In this document: positions 46,983-55,948 of the stretch, piece after piece | How the letters are laid out: every line of letters begins with the position of its first letter | How positions within the stretch are numbered: the first letter of the stretch is position 1 | DNA from: Calothrix sp. HK-06 | GTDB lineage: Bacteria > Cyanobacteriota > Cyanobacteriia > Cyanobacteriales > Nostocaceae | Length of the DNA stretch: 64,000 bases | Direction of reading: 5' to 3' | Assembly (NCBI RefSeq): GCF_001904745.1 | Contig: NZ_MRCD01000026.1 | Location: 29,190 to 93,189, forward strand | Notes under the pieces: generated by a model | Databases searched by the model: none | Told to the model about the DNA's origin: nothing | The model's input: the letters and a program-made list of their open reading frames with translations, nothing else | Translations under genes and position numbers: made by a program

Positions 46983-48008
46983 TTAACTGCTTTCGCGCTG
47001 TAGGCTTTGATATTGAGATTGAATTCTATCTAATACTTGGTTGTCCACAGCTTCTTTTGCCATTCGCACGGCGTTAAAAATAGAAGGTGCCTGTGAGCTA
47101 CCGTGACTGATTATACAAATTCCGTCTACACCTAAAAGTAATGCACCACCGTGTTCAGCGTGGTCCATGCGCTGTTTAATTCGCCTTAAGTTAGGTTTCA
47201 AGATTGCAGTACCAATTTGACCGCGTATACCTTGTGGTAATTCTTCGCGGATAATTTGCAGCATCACTTCCCCAACAGCCTCGGCGAATTTGAGCAACAC
47301 GTTACCCACAAAACCGTCGCAGACAATTACATCAAAGTCACCAGATAGAACATCACGCCCTTCAGCATTACCGATAAAATCGATGTTTGGGTTTTCACGT
47401 AACATCTGATTTGCACGTACTGCTGCGTCATTGCCCTTGCAGTCTTCTTCGCCGATATTTAATAAACCTACCTTTGGTTCATTTATACCCAGTACATACT
47501 GACTATAAACTGACCCCATGATAGCGAACTGTTCAAGAAATTTCGGACGGCAGTCTACATTGGCGCCAACGTCAAGTATGAGTACTTGCTTACTGGCTAC
47601 CATTGTTGGAAATACAGCTCCAATCGCTGGACGGTCAATTCCCTTTAGCCTTCCCAAACGCAGCAAAGCCGATGCCATCGCTGCTCCAGAGTGACCAGCA
47701 GAAATAACCGCGTCCGCGCGTTTTTGCTTGACCAAATCCATTGCCACATTGATAGAGGACTTCGGTTTGCGCCGGATAGCGCTTAAAGGCTCCTCCTCCA
47801 TTTCGATTGCTCCCTCAGAAGGGACAATCTCAAGCTGTGCCGTATTAGTTTTAGGTGGCAGCGCAGCTTCAATTTGTTGGGGATCTCCCACCAATAATAC
47901 TTCTACACCTAGTTCTTCTCGTGCCCGCAGTGCGCCAGTCACGATTTCACCAGGTGCGCGATCCCCTCCCATTGCGTCAATTGCGATCCTCACGCAAGTC
48001 GATCCCAT
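46983..48008 (-). CDS. plsX: Phosphate acyltransferase
   Basis: A 341-aa enzyme forming acyl phosphate from acyl-ACP, the route to phosphatidate in most bacteria. RIAIDAMGGDRAPGEIVTGA begins the fold; SAGHSGAAMASALLRLGRLK, RPAIGAVFPTM, LLNIGEEDCKGN and HGGALLLGVDGICIISHG are family signatures. It is first in plsX-fabH-fabD, with a heptamer-repeat gap to fabH. ATG at 48008. Confidence 0.95.
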   Translation of the reverse strand: MGSTCVRIAIDAMGGDRAPGEIVTGALRAREELGVEVLLVGDPQQIEAALPPKTNTAQLEIVPSEGAIEMEEEPLSAIRRKPKSSINVAMDLVKQKRADAVISAGHSGAAMASALLRLGRLKGIDRPAIGAVFPTMVASKQVLILDVGANVDCRPKFLEQFAIMGSVYSQYVLGINEPKVGLLNIGEEDCKGNDAAVRANQMLRENPNIDFIGNAEGRDVLSGDFDVIVCDGFVGNVLLKFAEAVGEVMLQIIREELPQGIRGQIGTAILKPNLRRIKQRMDHAEHGGALLLGVDGICIISHGSSQAPSIFNAVRMAKEAVDNQVLDRIQSQYQSLQRESS

Positions 48009-48499
48009 TGCTTAAAGCTTCTAGAAACCTTACAAATTTTACCAGATGCCTTAACCCAAACGAGCAAGCATCTTTCTTTCAAATCTTTTGTAACTACGTT
48101 AACAATTATTGACAATTCAAACAAGGGGAGAAACCCGGTTTCTAGGCAAAATATTCTTCGTCACTAGAATTTGCATTCAGAAACCCGGTTTCTTAAAGAT
48201 AAGGTAAATTTTCCAGATTCAGGCGCCTAGCTTCAGAAAAAGGTAGAAAATTCACTACTTAAGCGTAAAAACTTATTATGTTAAGCGTATATATAATGAT
48301 ATTTTTGGCTTGCGCCTCACAAAACCTCAGAATGCCAATCAAGAATGAGAAGTTAGCTTAAAGCTTAAATCAAATGTGTTCAGACGCACTACCGTAATTA
48401 AAAATCATTAGTTACTATAGTTACTCGATTCTCAAAATCGTAGAAACAGCATATTATCACATAAAGTTAAAAATTCTAACTCCCTATTGAGGACTAAAC
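48009..48499. repeat. Intergenic region with paired palindromes, copy c
   Basis: AGAAACCCGGTTTCT occurs at 48129-48143 and again, in direct orientation, at 48179-48193 (50 bp apart centre to centre). The rest is the shared upstream region of plsX and dacB. I see no gene. Confidence 0.75.
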
Positions 48500-49819
48500 A
48501 TGCTGGAATTAATTGGCTCAGGCTTGTTTTCACTGTGGTTGGAAATAGCAGGGTTACAAGTCAAGCCTTTAGATGCTTTAGAGGCATTGGCATGGCAAAG
48601 TAGCCCAGGTTTGGTTTTAGCTCCTGACCCTAATCCAGCAGGTACTACCACGGTTGAACAATATTTCAAAGACCTGGTGACAGCTAAATTAGTCGCCGGA
48701 AACATGATGCAGAGTCAGGGAATTTGGATACAGTCGGGTCCAATTTTAATGGCGAACCATGAAGGCACAACACCAGTACCAGCCGCATCGCTGACAAAAA
48801 TTGCAACTTCGCTTGTCTCTTTGACAACCTTGGGCGCCGACCATAAATTTCAGACATTGGTTAGCGCAACAGGACCAATTAAAAATGGGGTGTTAGAAGG
48901 AAATTTAGTCATAACAGGTGGTGGAGACCCATTATTTGTAATCCAAGAAGCAATAACGCTTGGCAATATGCTTAACCAAATGGGTATTAAGCAAGTCAAG
49001 GGTAATTTAATCATTACTGGCAATTTTGCAATGAACTTCCAGCGAAACCCAACACTAGCTGGACAATTTCTCAAACAAACACTCAATTCTGCCACTTGGT
49101 CGCGTGATATTAAGCTCTATTACTCAACCATGCCCAAGGGTACAGCAAAACCCCAATTGATAATTACTGGCAAAGTCGAACTAGCAACTCAAACCGTCCC
49201 TGAAAGTAATCTACTAATCAGGCATTATTCATTGCCACTCAAACAACTCATCAATGAGATGAACGTATTCAGCAACAATGAAATGGCTGAAATGTTAGCA
49301 GAAGCAGTAGGAGGAGCAACGGTAGTTCAGTCAAAAGCAGCCAAACTTGCGCGAGTTCCAGAATCAGAAATTCAATTAATCAACGGTTCCGGACTAGGAG
49401 TAGAAAATAAGATTTCTCCCCGTGCCGTTTGTGCGATGTTGATGATACTGCAACGTGAAGCAGTCGCAAACAACATGACACTAGCTGATTTATTCCCTAC
49501 ATCAGGTTTTGACCATCGTGGCACAGTACACGCGCGTCATTTACCCAACGCTACAGTCATGAAAACAGGGACATTACGTGATGTGAGCGCATTAGCTGGT
49601 GTAGTTCCAACACGTGACCGTGGTTTAGTTTGGTTTGCCATTATTAACAGAGGGCCTTACGTTGGCGCCTTTCGTCAAGAGCAAGATAAACTCTTACAAA
49701 ACCTAGTCAAACAACTTCAAGTTCCCGAATCTGTACCACTTGCTATTGCCCCCCATGCAGAAAATAAAGCTTTACCACAGCTTGGTGATGCCCAAAGAAA
49801 CGAAGTAGTTTATAGGTAG
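48500..49819 (+). CDS. dacB: D-alanyl-D-alanine carboxypeptidase, PBP4 (S13) family
   Basis: A 439-aa penicillin-binding protein trimming peptidoglycan stem peptides. The serine motif SLTK lies in VPAASLTKIATSLVSLTT (about residue 97), the SxN motif in FSNNEMAEMLAE (about 258) and KTG in TVMKTGTLRDVSALAG (about 356). A hydrophobic N-terminus (LIGSGLFSLWLEIAGLQ) may be a signal-anchor. Both family domain blocks are shorter than in E. coli DacB. Its stop codon is formed by the end of an inverted repeat (49816). Confidence 0.9.
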   Translation: MLELIGSGLFSLWLEIAGLQVKPLDALEALAWQSSPGLVLAPDPNPAGTTTVEQYFKDLVTAKLVAGNMMQSQGIWIQSGPILMANHEGTTPVPAASLTKIATSLVSLTTLGADHKFQTLVSATGPIKNGVLEGNLVITGGGDPLFVIQEAITLGNMLNQMGIKQVKGNLIITGNFAMNFQRNPTLAGQFLKQTLNSATWSRDIKLYYSTMPKGTAKPQLIITGKVELATQTVPESNLLIRHYSLPLKQLINEMNVFSNNEMAEMLAEAVGGATVVQSKAAKLARVPESEIQLINGSGLGVENKISPRAVCAMLMILQREAVANNMTLADLFPTSGFDHRGTVHARHLPNATVMKTGTLRDVSALAGVVPTRDRGLVWFAIINRGPYVGAFRQEQDKLLQNLVKQLQVPESVPLAIAPHAENKALPQLGDAQRNEVVYR

Positions 49820-49993
49820 GGTGCGTGACCCCATAACAATTCCCCAACGAAGCCAATAAACTAGTGGGGTCACACACCAACATTTTGCTCAACATTTCAA
49901 ATTGCTGGCGCTATATCAAAACGAATTATTTGGTGCGTGGCGCTTGAAGTTTTGCGCTTCGTATCAGGTTTGTTATAGCGTCACACACCCTAC
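49816..49993. repeat. 178-bp inverted-repeat element providing both stop codons
   Basis: Left end GTAGGGTGCGTGAC (49816-49829), right end GTCACACACCCTAC (49980-49993): near-perfect inverted ends. Inside, GTGACCCCAT and TGGGGTCAC pair too. dacB stops in TAG (49817-49819) and lptC on the other strand stops in the reverse TAG (49992-49990), both inside the repeat ends. Confidence 0.7.
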
Positions 49994-51147
49994 GGTTCTT
50001 GGGGAATGATATTTGTAATTACTCTATTATTATTGTTATTACTACTTCTAACGATAATATTTTGCTGCTGGATGTTACCAGATGCAGTATCACCTGTAAA
50101 AGTTAATGCTGGCTCAAATTGCTGATAAAATACATTCCCTTCGGCTTCTACTTGCTGATTCTTTAAAAACCAGGTTAATTTATCTGATTTTATATTTTGG
50201 CGCCTTTGTCCAATAGCATTAACCTTACCCTGTAAATATACGGTTTCTTGAGGTATTCTGAGTTCGCCTTGATTTGCTGTGACTATTATATTATCTGTAC
50301 GATGAAATACACGTACTGGTGTTTTAGTTGTAACAATTTCTTTATTAAGATTCCATGCCATTGAACTACTAGCAATTTGTATTGGTGGTTGTGCTAGCTC
50401 TGCTTGGGCATTTTTGGTAATGGTGACAATTTTAGTATTTAAATCAACTTCTGCCGCGTCACCTTTACCTCTATCGGTGATTTGATTATTTTTAAACCTT
50501 TCAAATTGTAATGGTTTGTTACCAATTAATTTTTGCTGTTTTAAATTCCAAGTTAAATGCTCGGTTCGCACTCGTAATGGTGGGTCTACAGAAGTTGCAA
50601 CTACACCCCCAAAAAAATCTACTTTTTGCTCACGAGTTTTTGCACGCGCTTCTTGTGCAACTGCTACAAGTTGCTTGTGAGTTCCATTTAATTGGTTACG
50701 AACGATTAATAAGTCTTCTTGTGGGCGCCATTCTAATTCATTCCCACGCAATACCACACCATTTTTGGGGTCTGTTGCGACTATTTTACCTTTGAGCAAT
50801 AACTGTTTTCCGTTTTGCTGAATGTCGGCTTTTTCGGCAGTTACCTGATAAACAGCCTTTCCATCTTGAAATAATTCACCGTAAGGACTTTCGAGTTGCC
50901 CTATTTCTTTCTCTTTTGTATACCTGCCTTTTTTAGCATTAACTCGCCAAATTAACCTTCCTGACTCGTCAGTCGCATCTAGCGAACCTTCAAACAAAGT
51001 TAACTGACTATCGTTTGGTTGGTTTGTTGGTTTATCTTTATTCGCTTGTGATTTTGGAGGAGGACTACTGCAAGCAAATAGTCCTACCACTAATAAAATT
51101 GTCAGAGACAGACGAAACAAAACCGTTCCGGCGCCTGCATTTTTCAT
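49990..51147 (-). CDS. lptC: LPS export periplasmic protein LptC
   Basis: A 385-aa lipoprotein in the LptA-G lipopolysaccharide export machine. The lipobox VVGLFACSS (Cys about residue 26) follows a hydrophobic signal. The body has two LptC/OstA-like jellyroll repeats: EGSLDATDESGRLIWRVNAK and NELEWRPQEDLLIVRN, then HLTWNLKQQKLIGN and SSMAWNLNKEIVTTKTPV and KLTWFLKNQQVEAEG. Cyanobacterial LptC is longer than the E. coli protein (191 aa), as here. It follows the NYN gene by 18 bp. ATG at 51147. Confidence 0.9.
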   Translation of the reverse strand: MKNAGAGTVLFRLSLTILLVVGLFACSSPPPKSQANKDKPTNQPNDSQLTLFEGSLDATDESGRLIWRVNAKKGRYTKEKEIGQLESPYGELFQDGKAVYQVTAEKADIQQNGKQLLLKGKIVATDPKNGVVLRGNELEWRPQEDLLIVRNQLNGTHKQLVAVAQEARAKTREQKVDFFGGVVATSVDPPLRVRTEHLTWNLKQQKLIGNKPLQFERFKNNQITDRGKGDAAEVDLNTKIVTITKNAQAELAQPPIQIASSSMAWNLNKEIVTTKTPVRVFHRTDNIIVTANQGELRIPQETVYLQGKVNAIGQRRQNIKSDKLTWFLKNQQVEAEGNVFYQQFEPALTFTGDTASGNIQQQNIIVRSSNNNNNRVITNIIPQEP

Positions 51148-51165
51148 TCCGCTATAAGCCTCATT

Positions 51166-51795
51166 TTATGGTTCTGGTAATTCCAGATGACCATTCATGT
51201 CAGGTTGTTCCAAAAAACCAACACCAGTTAGTGGTCGGTACGGATAACTTTGACGTGGGGTCTTTTGAATGTCTTCTTTGACTGCCTCCAAATCAATATA
51301 GCGGTCACTCACGTTAATCAAACTATCACTAGTCATAGACCGTAAACTGACAACCTCAACGCGCACACCTCTATAAGATACCGAATTTACCGCGTATGCT
51401 AAATCTCCATCTCCACTCACTAAAACGGCTGTATCATACGAATCGACCAAAGCCATCATATCTACTGCAATTTCCACATCCAAATTCGCCTTTTTAGAAC
51501 CATCTGGTAACTGCACTAAATCTTTAGCGATGACACGATAACCATTGCGTCGCATCCACAACAGAAAACCCTGCTGCTTCTCGTTCGTTCTATCTACACC
51601 TGTGTAAAAAAAAGCACGTAATAATCGCGAGCCACCTGTTAATCTACATAGCAACTTTGTATAGTCAATTTCTATACCTAATTGTAAAGCTGCATAAAAT
51701 AAATTCGAGCCATCTATAAATATAGCAACTTTACCTCGATTTTCTAAAACCTGCTCAGGCGTAAATATCGAGTCGGCTTCTAAATTACTTAACAT
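51166..51795 (-). CDS. NYN/PIN-like domain protein (LabA/DUF88)
   Basis: About 209 aa from the ATG at 51795 (GAGG sits 10 bp before it; 51804 and 51897 are alternative starts). KVAIFIDGSNLFYAAL holds the first catalytic Asp; LDVEIAVDMMALVDSYDTAV and SGDGDLAYAV hold the next acidic residues, as in the NYN family (PIN-like nucleases, LabA/DUF88). LabA affects circadian output in Synechococcus, but this may be another paralogue. It lies between metG and lptC on the same strand. Confidence 0.85.
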   Translation of the reverse strand: MLSNLEADSIFTPEQVLENRGKVAIFIDGSNLFYAALQLGIEIDYTKLLCRLTGGSRLLRAFFYTGVDRTNEKQQGFLLWMRRNGYRVIAKDLVQLPDGSKKANLDVEIAVDMMALVDSYDTAVLVSGDGDLAYAVNSVSYRGVRVEVVSLRSMTSDSLINVSDRYIDLEAVKEDIQKTPRQSYPYRPLTGVGFLEQPDMNGHLELPEP

Positions 51796-51967
51796 TGTTG
51801 TCATACCTCGTTTGTTATCAATGTAATAAAGGATACTAAAATGTGCTGAAACACTGTTATTGAACGGTTTATGATAGGTACCAGAGATTATATTCATCCA
51901 GGGCTATTATATTTAGCTGGTAATATATAGCCAGTGGTGAATTTACGTTTAACAGAGATTAAAAAAA

Positions 51968-53566
51968 CTAATCGTTTTTAGACAAATCAATTCGTTTAAA
52001 AATGGGTTGGGGTGTGCCTAAGTTTTGTGTACTACTTAGCAATCCCCATTTAGAATGAATATCGAATGGCGCCAAAGCAATACTGGTTGGGTCGTTAAAA
52101 TTGACTTCAAAACCTAGTTGTTGATATGCGGCAGTACTGATATTGGGAATTACTGGGGATAATAGATAAACTGCTAACCTGACAGATTCCAGCACAGTAT
52201 ACAATACGCATTCCACTTCTTGCTGTCGATTTTGTTTATACAAGCTCCAAGGCGCCTGGTCATCGATAAACTTGTTACTACCCTGTACAATTGACAGAAC
52301 TAAATTACAAGCTTGACTGAAGGCTAGCGCTTCGTAGGCTGTTTTGACTTGTTCCCCTAGATGTAAACCTAGCCCCTTTAAAGGATTATCATTATCGATA
52401 TGTTCTGTTGTAACTACTGGAATTTTACCGCCACAGTATTTTTTCACCATGCCTAAAATTCGATTCAGTAAATTACCTAAATCATTCGCCAAATCTGCAT
52501 TTACAACATCAATGAACCTTACTTCATTAAAATCGCCATCTTTACCAAATTCGATTTCCTTAAGAAAGTAATAACGAACTGCATCGGCGCCATATTTATC
52601 AATCAACTCAATAGGGTCAATTGTATTACCAAGAGTTTTCCCCATCTTTCTACCGTCTTTGGTTAAAAATCCATGCCCAAAGACTTTTCCTGGTAATGGC
52701 AATCCCGCCGACATTAACATTGCAGGCCAATACACGGCATGAAATCTTAAAATATCTTTTCCAATTAGATGTAAATCGAATGGGTACCAATTTTTTAAAG
52801 CATTTTCTAGTGTTGGCTGATCATCCGGTTCTAGTAATGCAGTTATATAACCCAATAGTGCATCGAACCAAACATAAAGTGTATGTTTAGGATTTTCGGG
52901 AACTGGAAAACCCCATTCTAAGTTGACGCGAGAAATCGAAAAATCTTGTAAACCAAGGTTTACAAAGTTTAATACTTCATTACGACGACTTTCTGGCTGA
53001 ATAAAATCAGGTTTCGAGTCAAAATACGCCAATAATTTATCTTGATATTTCGATAAGCGGAAAAAATAGTTTTCTTCATCACGCCACTCAACTTCTTTGG
53101 TTGGGTGAATTGGACAGCGATGTTTCTCCAACAGTTCGCGTTCTTCTTTGAATTCTTCACATGATACGCAATACCAGCCTTTTTGCTGACCTAAATATAT
53201 ATCGCCATTATCCCAAACGCGCTGAAAGAACTCTTGAACTATCGAAGCATGTTTAGGTGCCGTTGTTCTGCTAAAACGGTCATATTGGATGTTCAACAAT
53301 TTCCATAATGAGATAAAATTAGGTACAATCTCATCGCAGAACTGTTGCGGTTTCATCTCTTTAGCTTGGGCACTGCGCTCAATTTTTTGCCCATGTTCGT
53401 CAGTTCCTGTAACTAACAATACAGATTTTGATAACAATTTTTGAAATCTTGCTATCGTATCAGCAGCCATAGTTGTATAAGCGCTGCCTATATGTGGTAA
53501 ATCATTCACATAATATAACGGTGTGGAGAGCGCAAATGTATTTTTTGTTGTCTCGACTCGATTCAT
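51968..53566 (-). CDS. metG: Methionyl-tRNA synthetase
   Basis: A 532-aa class I synthetase. The HIGH motif is HIGSAYTT (about residue 21) and KMSKS is KDGRKMGKTLGN (about 312). Zinc-binding cysteines are in YCVSCEEFKEE and RCPIHPTKE. LYVWFDALLGYITALL and HLIGKDILRFHAVYW are also typical. The length fits the short MetRS lacking a C-terminal tRNA-binding extension. ATG at 53566. Confidence 0.95.
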   Translation of the reverse strand: MNRVETTKNTFALSTPLYYVNDLPHIGSAYTTMAADTIARFQKLLSKSVLLVTGTDEHGQKIERSAQAKEMKPQQFCDEIVPNFISLWKLLNIQYDRFSRTTAPKHASIVQEFFQRVWDNGDIYLGQQKGWYCVSCEEFKEERELLEKHRCPIHPTKEVEWRDEENYFFRLSKYQDKLLAYFDSKPDFIQPESRRNEVLNFVNLGLQDFSISRVNLEWGFPVPENPKHTLYVWFDALLGYITALLEPDDQPTLENALKNWYPFDLHLIGKDILRFHAVYWPAMLMSAGLPLPGKVFGHGFLTKDGRKMGKTLGNTIDPIELIDKYGADAVRYYFLKEIEFGKDGDFNEVRFIDVVNADLANDLGNLLNRILGMVKKYCGGKIPVVTTEHIDNDNPLKGLGLHLGEQVKTAYEALAFSQACNLVLSIVQGSNKFIDDQAPWSLYKQNRQQEVECVLYTVLESVRLAVYLLSPVIPNISTAAYQQLGFEVNFNDPTSIALAPFDIHSKWGLLSSTQNLGTPQPIFKRIDLSKND

Positions 53567-53916
53567 GCAATATTAAAGTTAAATTAAACAGTTTTTATCT
53601 TGTGTATGTAGCTAAAACCACGTAATTATAAAATATTTATCACGGATTTACAACTATAAGCTTTATATTAGCAAACTTTAGAGGTGCCTCTAAATTGATT
53701 AAGCAACAAGTTCATATGTGGAATTTTGACAAAAATTTCGGTTCGTAGCTTATTTAACGGTTTATTGTTACTGGAGATACAAGAAACCAGGTTTCTTCGT
53801 TGATATAGAAACATGGTTTCTAGAACATTTCTGCCTTAAGGCTGTCTAATATCTAGTGAAGAAATGTAAAAATCCAATAATTAGACAGCCTTAAGCCTTG
53901 ATTTTAATTTAGAAGC
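53567..53916. repeat. Intergenic region with degenerate palindromes and inverted repeat
   Basis: AGAAACCAGGTTTCT (53782-53796) and AGAAACATGGTTTCT (53807-53821) are diverged members of the palindrome family, only 25 bp apart. CTTAAGGCTGTCTAAT (53835-53850) and its exact reverse complement (53880-53895) form a 16-bp-armed hairpin 21 bp upstream of plsC. No gene seen. Confidence 0.65.
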
Positions 53917-54663
53917 ATGACATCAGCATCCTTAAACATGACTATAAATAGCCCCTTGGAAATTTCTCGCGCGTTGTTAATGGCCTTATCAACGACCATG
54001 TTTCGCTACTACGAAAATCGTATACCCCAAGATGCGAGCGTAATAGTCACGAGTAACCATCGCAGTTTCATGGACGCACCACTATTAATGGCAGCATTGT
54101 CACATCCAATTCGATTCGCTTGCCATCACTACATGGGACAAGTGCCAGTCATGCGCGAGTTTGTCACCCACGCACTCGGATGCTTTCCATTAGAAGCAGA
54201 AAATCAAAAGTATTCTAGTTTACTTGAGCAATCAGAAATTTTACTCAAATCAAGACAGATGGTTGGGTTGTTTCCCGAAGGCACCAAACCAATGGTAAAC
54301 TTTACTCAACCTAACCAAGTAGCAGAGTTTCAGCGAGGGTTCGCGCATTTAGCGTTGCGCTGTCAAGTTGATAACTTAGCGATTTTGCCGATTGCGATAG
54401 CATCTATTGAAGAAGTTAACACATCAGCAATACCATTGAAATTTCTAACTCTGTTCGACCCAAGTGAACCGTTATTTAAGCAACCAGGTTGGCATCCTTT
54501 GGTAGTATACCGTCGAGTTGCAGTGCTTATTGGGCGCCCCTACTGGATAAAGTCACAGCACCGAGAAATGTATCAAGGCAAAAAAGCTAGGACTGTAGTC
54601 ACAGAAATTAGCAACTACTGCCGCTCTGAAATTACAGGTCTACTCAAGGAGGGAATTTATTAG
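53917..54663 (+). CDS. plsC: 1-acyl-sn-glycerol-3-phosphate acyltransferase-like protein
   Basis: A 248-aa LPLAT-family enzyme. The catalytic HX4D motif is NHRSFMDAPLLMAAL (about residue 47) and the substrate motif FPEGTKPMVNF (about 126). It should transfer an acyl chain to lysophosphatidate or another alcohol. A neighbouring hydrolase (54898) resembles the other half of plant phytyl ester synthases, so a role in phytyl/lipid ester synthesis is possible. ATG at 53917. A 16-bp hairpin lies upstream. Confidence 0.82.
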   Translation: MTSASLNMTINSPLEISRALLMALSTTMFRYYENRIPQDASVIVTSNHRSFMDAPLLMAALSHPIRFACHHYMGQVPVMREFVTHALGCFPLEAENQKYSSLLEQSEILLKSRQMVGLFPEGTKPMVNFTQPNQVAEFQRGFAHLALRCQVDNLAILPIAIASIEEVNTSAIPLKFLTLFDPSEPLFKQPGWHPLVVYRRVAVLIGRPYWIKSQHREMYQGKKARTVVTEISNYCRSEITGLLKEGIY

Positions 54664-54897
54664 AAGGGGCGGGTTTATTTAAATTTTTCATCATCAAGCA
54701 GGATATAGTTAACTTGCCCGTACATGAGTTATGAGTTAAAAGTGTGTGTTTTTGCTTATTCTCAATAGTTTAAAATTGGAATCGTTTTTAATATAGTTAT
54801 TTAGGGCTATTGGTTGAGGGGTTAATATCCTCATAGAATCAGAAAAAAATAAGCGCGTATAGCAATCAAAGAATTCATTATAATATAAGCATGGCTA

Positions 54898-55716
54898 ATG
54901 ACTATCCCAAAAGTAGAATCAAAACCTTGTTTCCTAACCCCGAAAAAGCTACAACCTCAATGCCCTCTATTTATTTACTTACCTGGGATGGATGGCACAG
55001 GTCAATTACTGCGGTCACAAACTGCCGGTCTTGAGGCAGCTTTTGACGTGCGGTGTTTAGCGATACCGCGTAGTGACATGACCAGTTGGGAAGACATAAC
55101 CAACAGTGTACTTAATTTAATTCAAGTTGAACTCGACCGAAACTCGGAGCGCTCAGTTTACTTGTGTGGGGAGTCTTTTGGAGGTTGTTTAGCGCAAAAA
55201 GTGGCAATTTCGGCACCGCAATTATTCAAACGTATAATATTAATCAACCCAGCTTCGAGTTTTAAACTACGTCCTTGGTATGTTTGGGCATCTCCACTCA
55301 TGAACTACGTACCCGAATGGGTGTTTGATGTAGGCGCCATTGGTTTACTACCTTTTCTTGCTTCATTATCGCGTATTTCTGAAAACGACCGCACCGAACT
55401 TCTCGAAACTGTTCAGTCAGTCCCGTCACAAACTATTCGTTGGCGGGTTTCTTTATTACGCGAATTTGAAATAGATAATAATAAATTAGCGCAACTTACA
55501 CAACCAATATTAATAATAGCAAGTAGCGACGACCGACTTTTACCATCATCAGAAGAAGGGCGCCGATTAGCTAATATTTTACCTAACTCCAAAATGGTAA
55601 CATTACCCTACAGCGGACACGCCTGTCTACTAGAAGCCGATATCAATCTCTATGAAATTCTCAAAACAAATAACTTTCTAGGTAACTTAACCATACCCAT
55701 ACCCTCAAAAACATAA
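54898..55716 (+). CDS. Alpha/beta hydrolase, phytyl-ester-synthase-like N-half
   Basis: 272 aa with the alpha/beta-hydrolase triad: Ser in VYLCGESFGGCLAQKVA (about residue 103), Asp in SSDDRLLPSSEE and His in YSGHACLLEAD. The oxyanion-hole region is YLPGMDGTGQLLRSQTAG. FLPG-DGTG is a feature of the plant PES1/PES2 N-terminal domain, but these conserved motifs also occur in other lipid esterases. The preceding gene encodes an LPLAT acyltransferase, like the C-terminal PES domain. Start at the ATG 54898; an overlapping ATG at 54891 is out of frame. Confidence 0.78.
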   Translation: MTIPKVESKPCFLTPKKLQPQCPLFIYLPGMDGTGQLLRSQTAGLEAAFDVRCLAIPRSDMTSWEDITNSVLNLIQVELDRNSERSVYLCGESFGGCLAQKVAISAPQLFKRIILINPASSFKLRPWYVWASPLMNYVPEWVFDVGAIGLLPFLASLSRISENDRTELLETVQSVPSQTIRWRVSLLREFEIDNNKLAQLTQPILIIASSDDRLLPSSEEGRRLANILPNSKMVTLPYSGHACLLEADINLYEILKTNNFLGNLTIPIPSKT

Positions 55717-55746
55717 TTGTTATCATTCTTCTTATGTAAAACTTTT

Positions 55747-55830
55747 GTGGAACAGGCATCCTGCCTGTTAATATGCATTTTTTCAGGGCGGGGCAAGAGA
55801 CAGTACGCTCCACAATAATGATGCAAGCAG
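55747..55830. repeat. Dispersed caggcatcctgcctg and gggcgggg...ctccacaa repeats
   Basis: Units 'tttgtggaacaggcatcctgcctg' (about 55747-55770) and 'cagggcggggcaag...gctccacaat' occupy the 232-bp gap between the hydrolase and EcsC-like genes. No gene is supported there. Confidence 0.55.
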
Positions 55831-55948
55831 TAATTATTAATCCTTAAGACTAAGACAGAATCTTCTTGCAGGAAGATGCATCTTTTAGTTTTTTGCTTAA
55901 TAATTTAGTATAAAAGTATTGCTGTAATAAATTAAATATTATTGAGCT

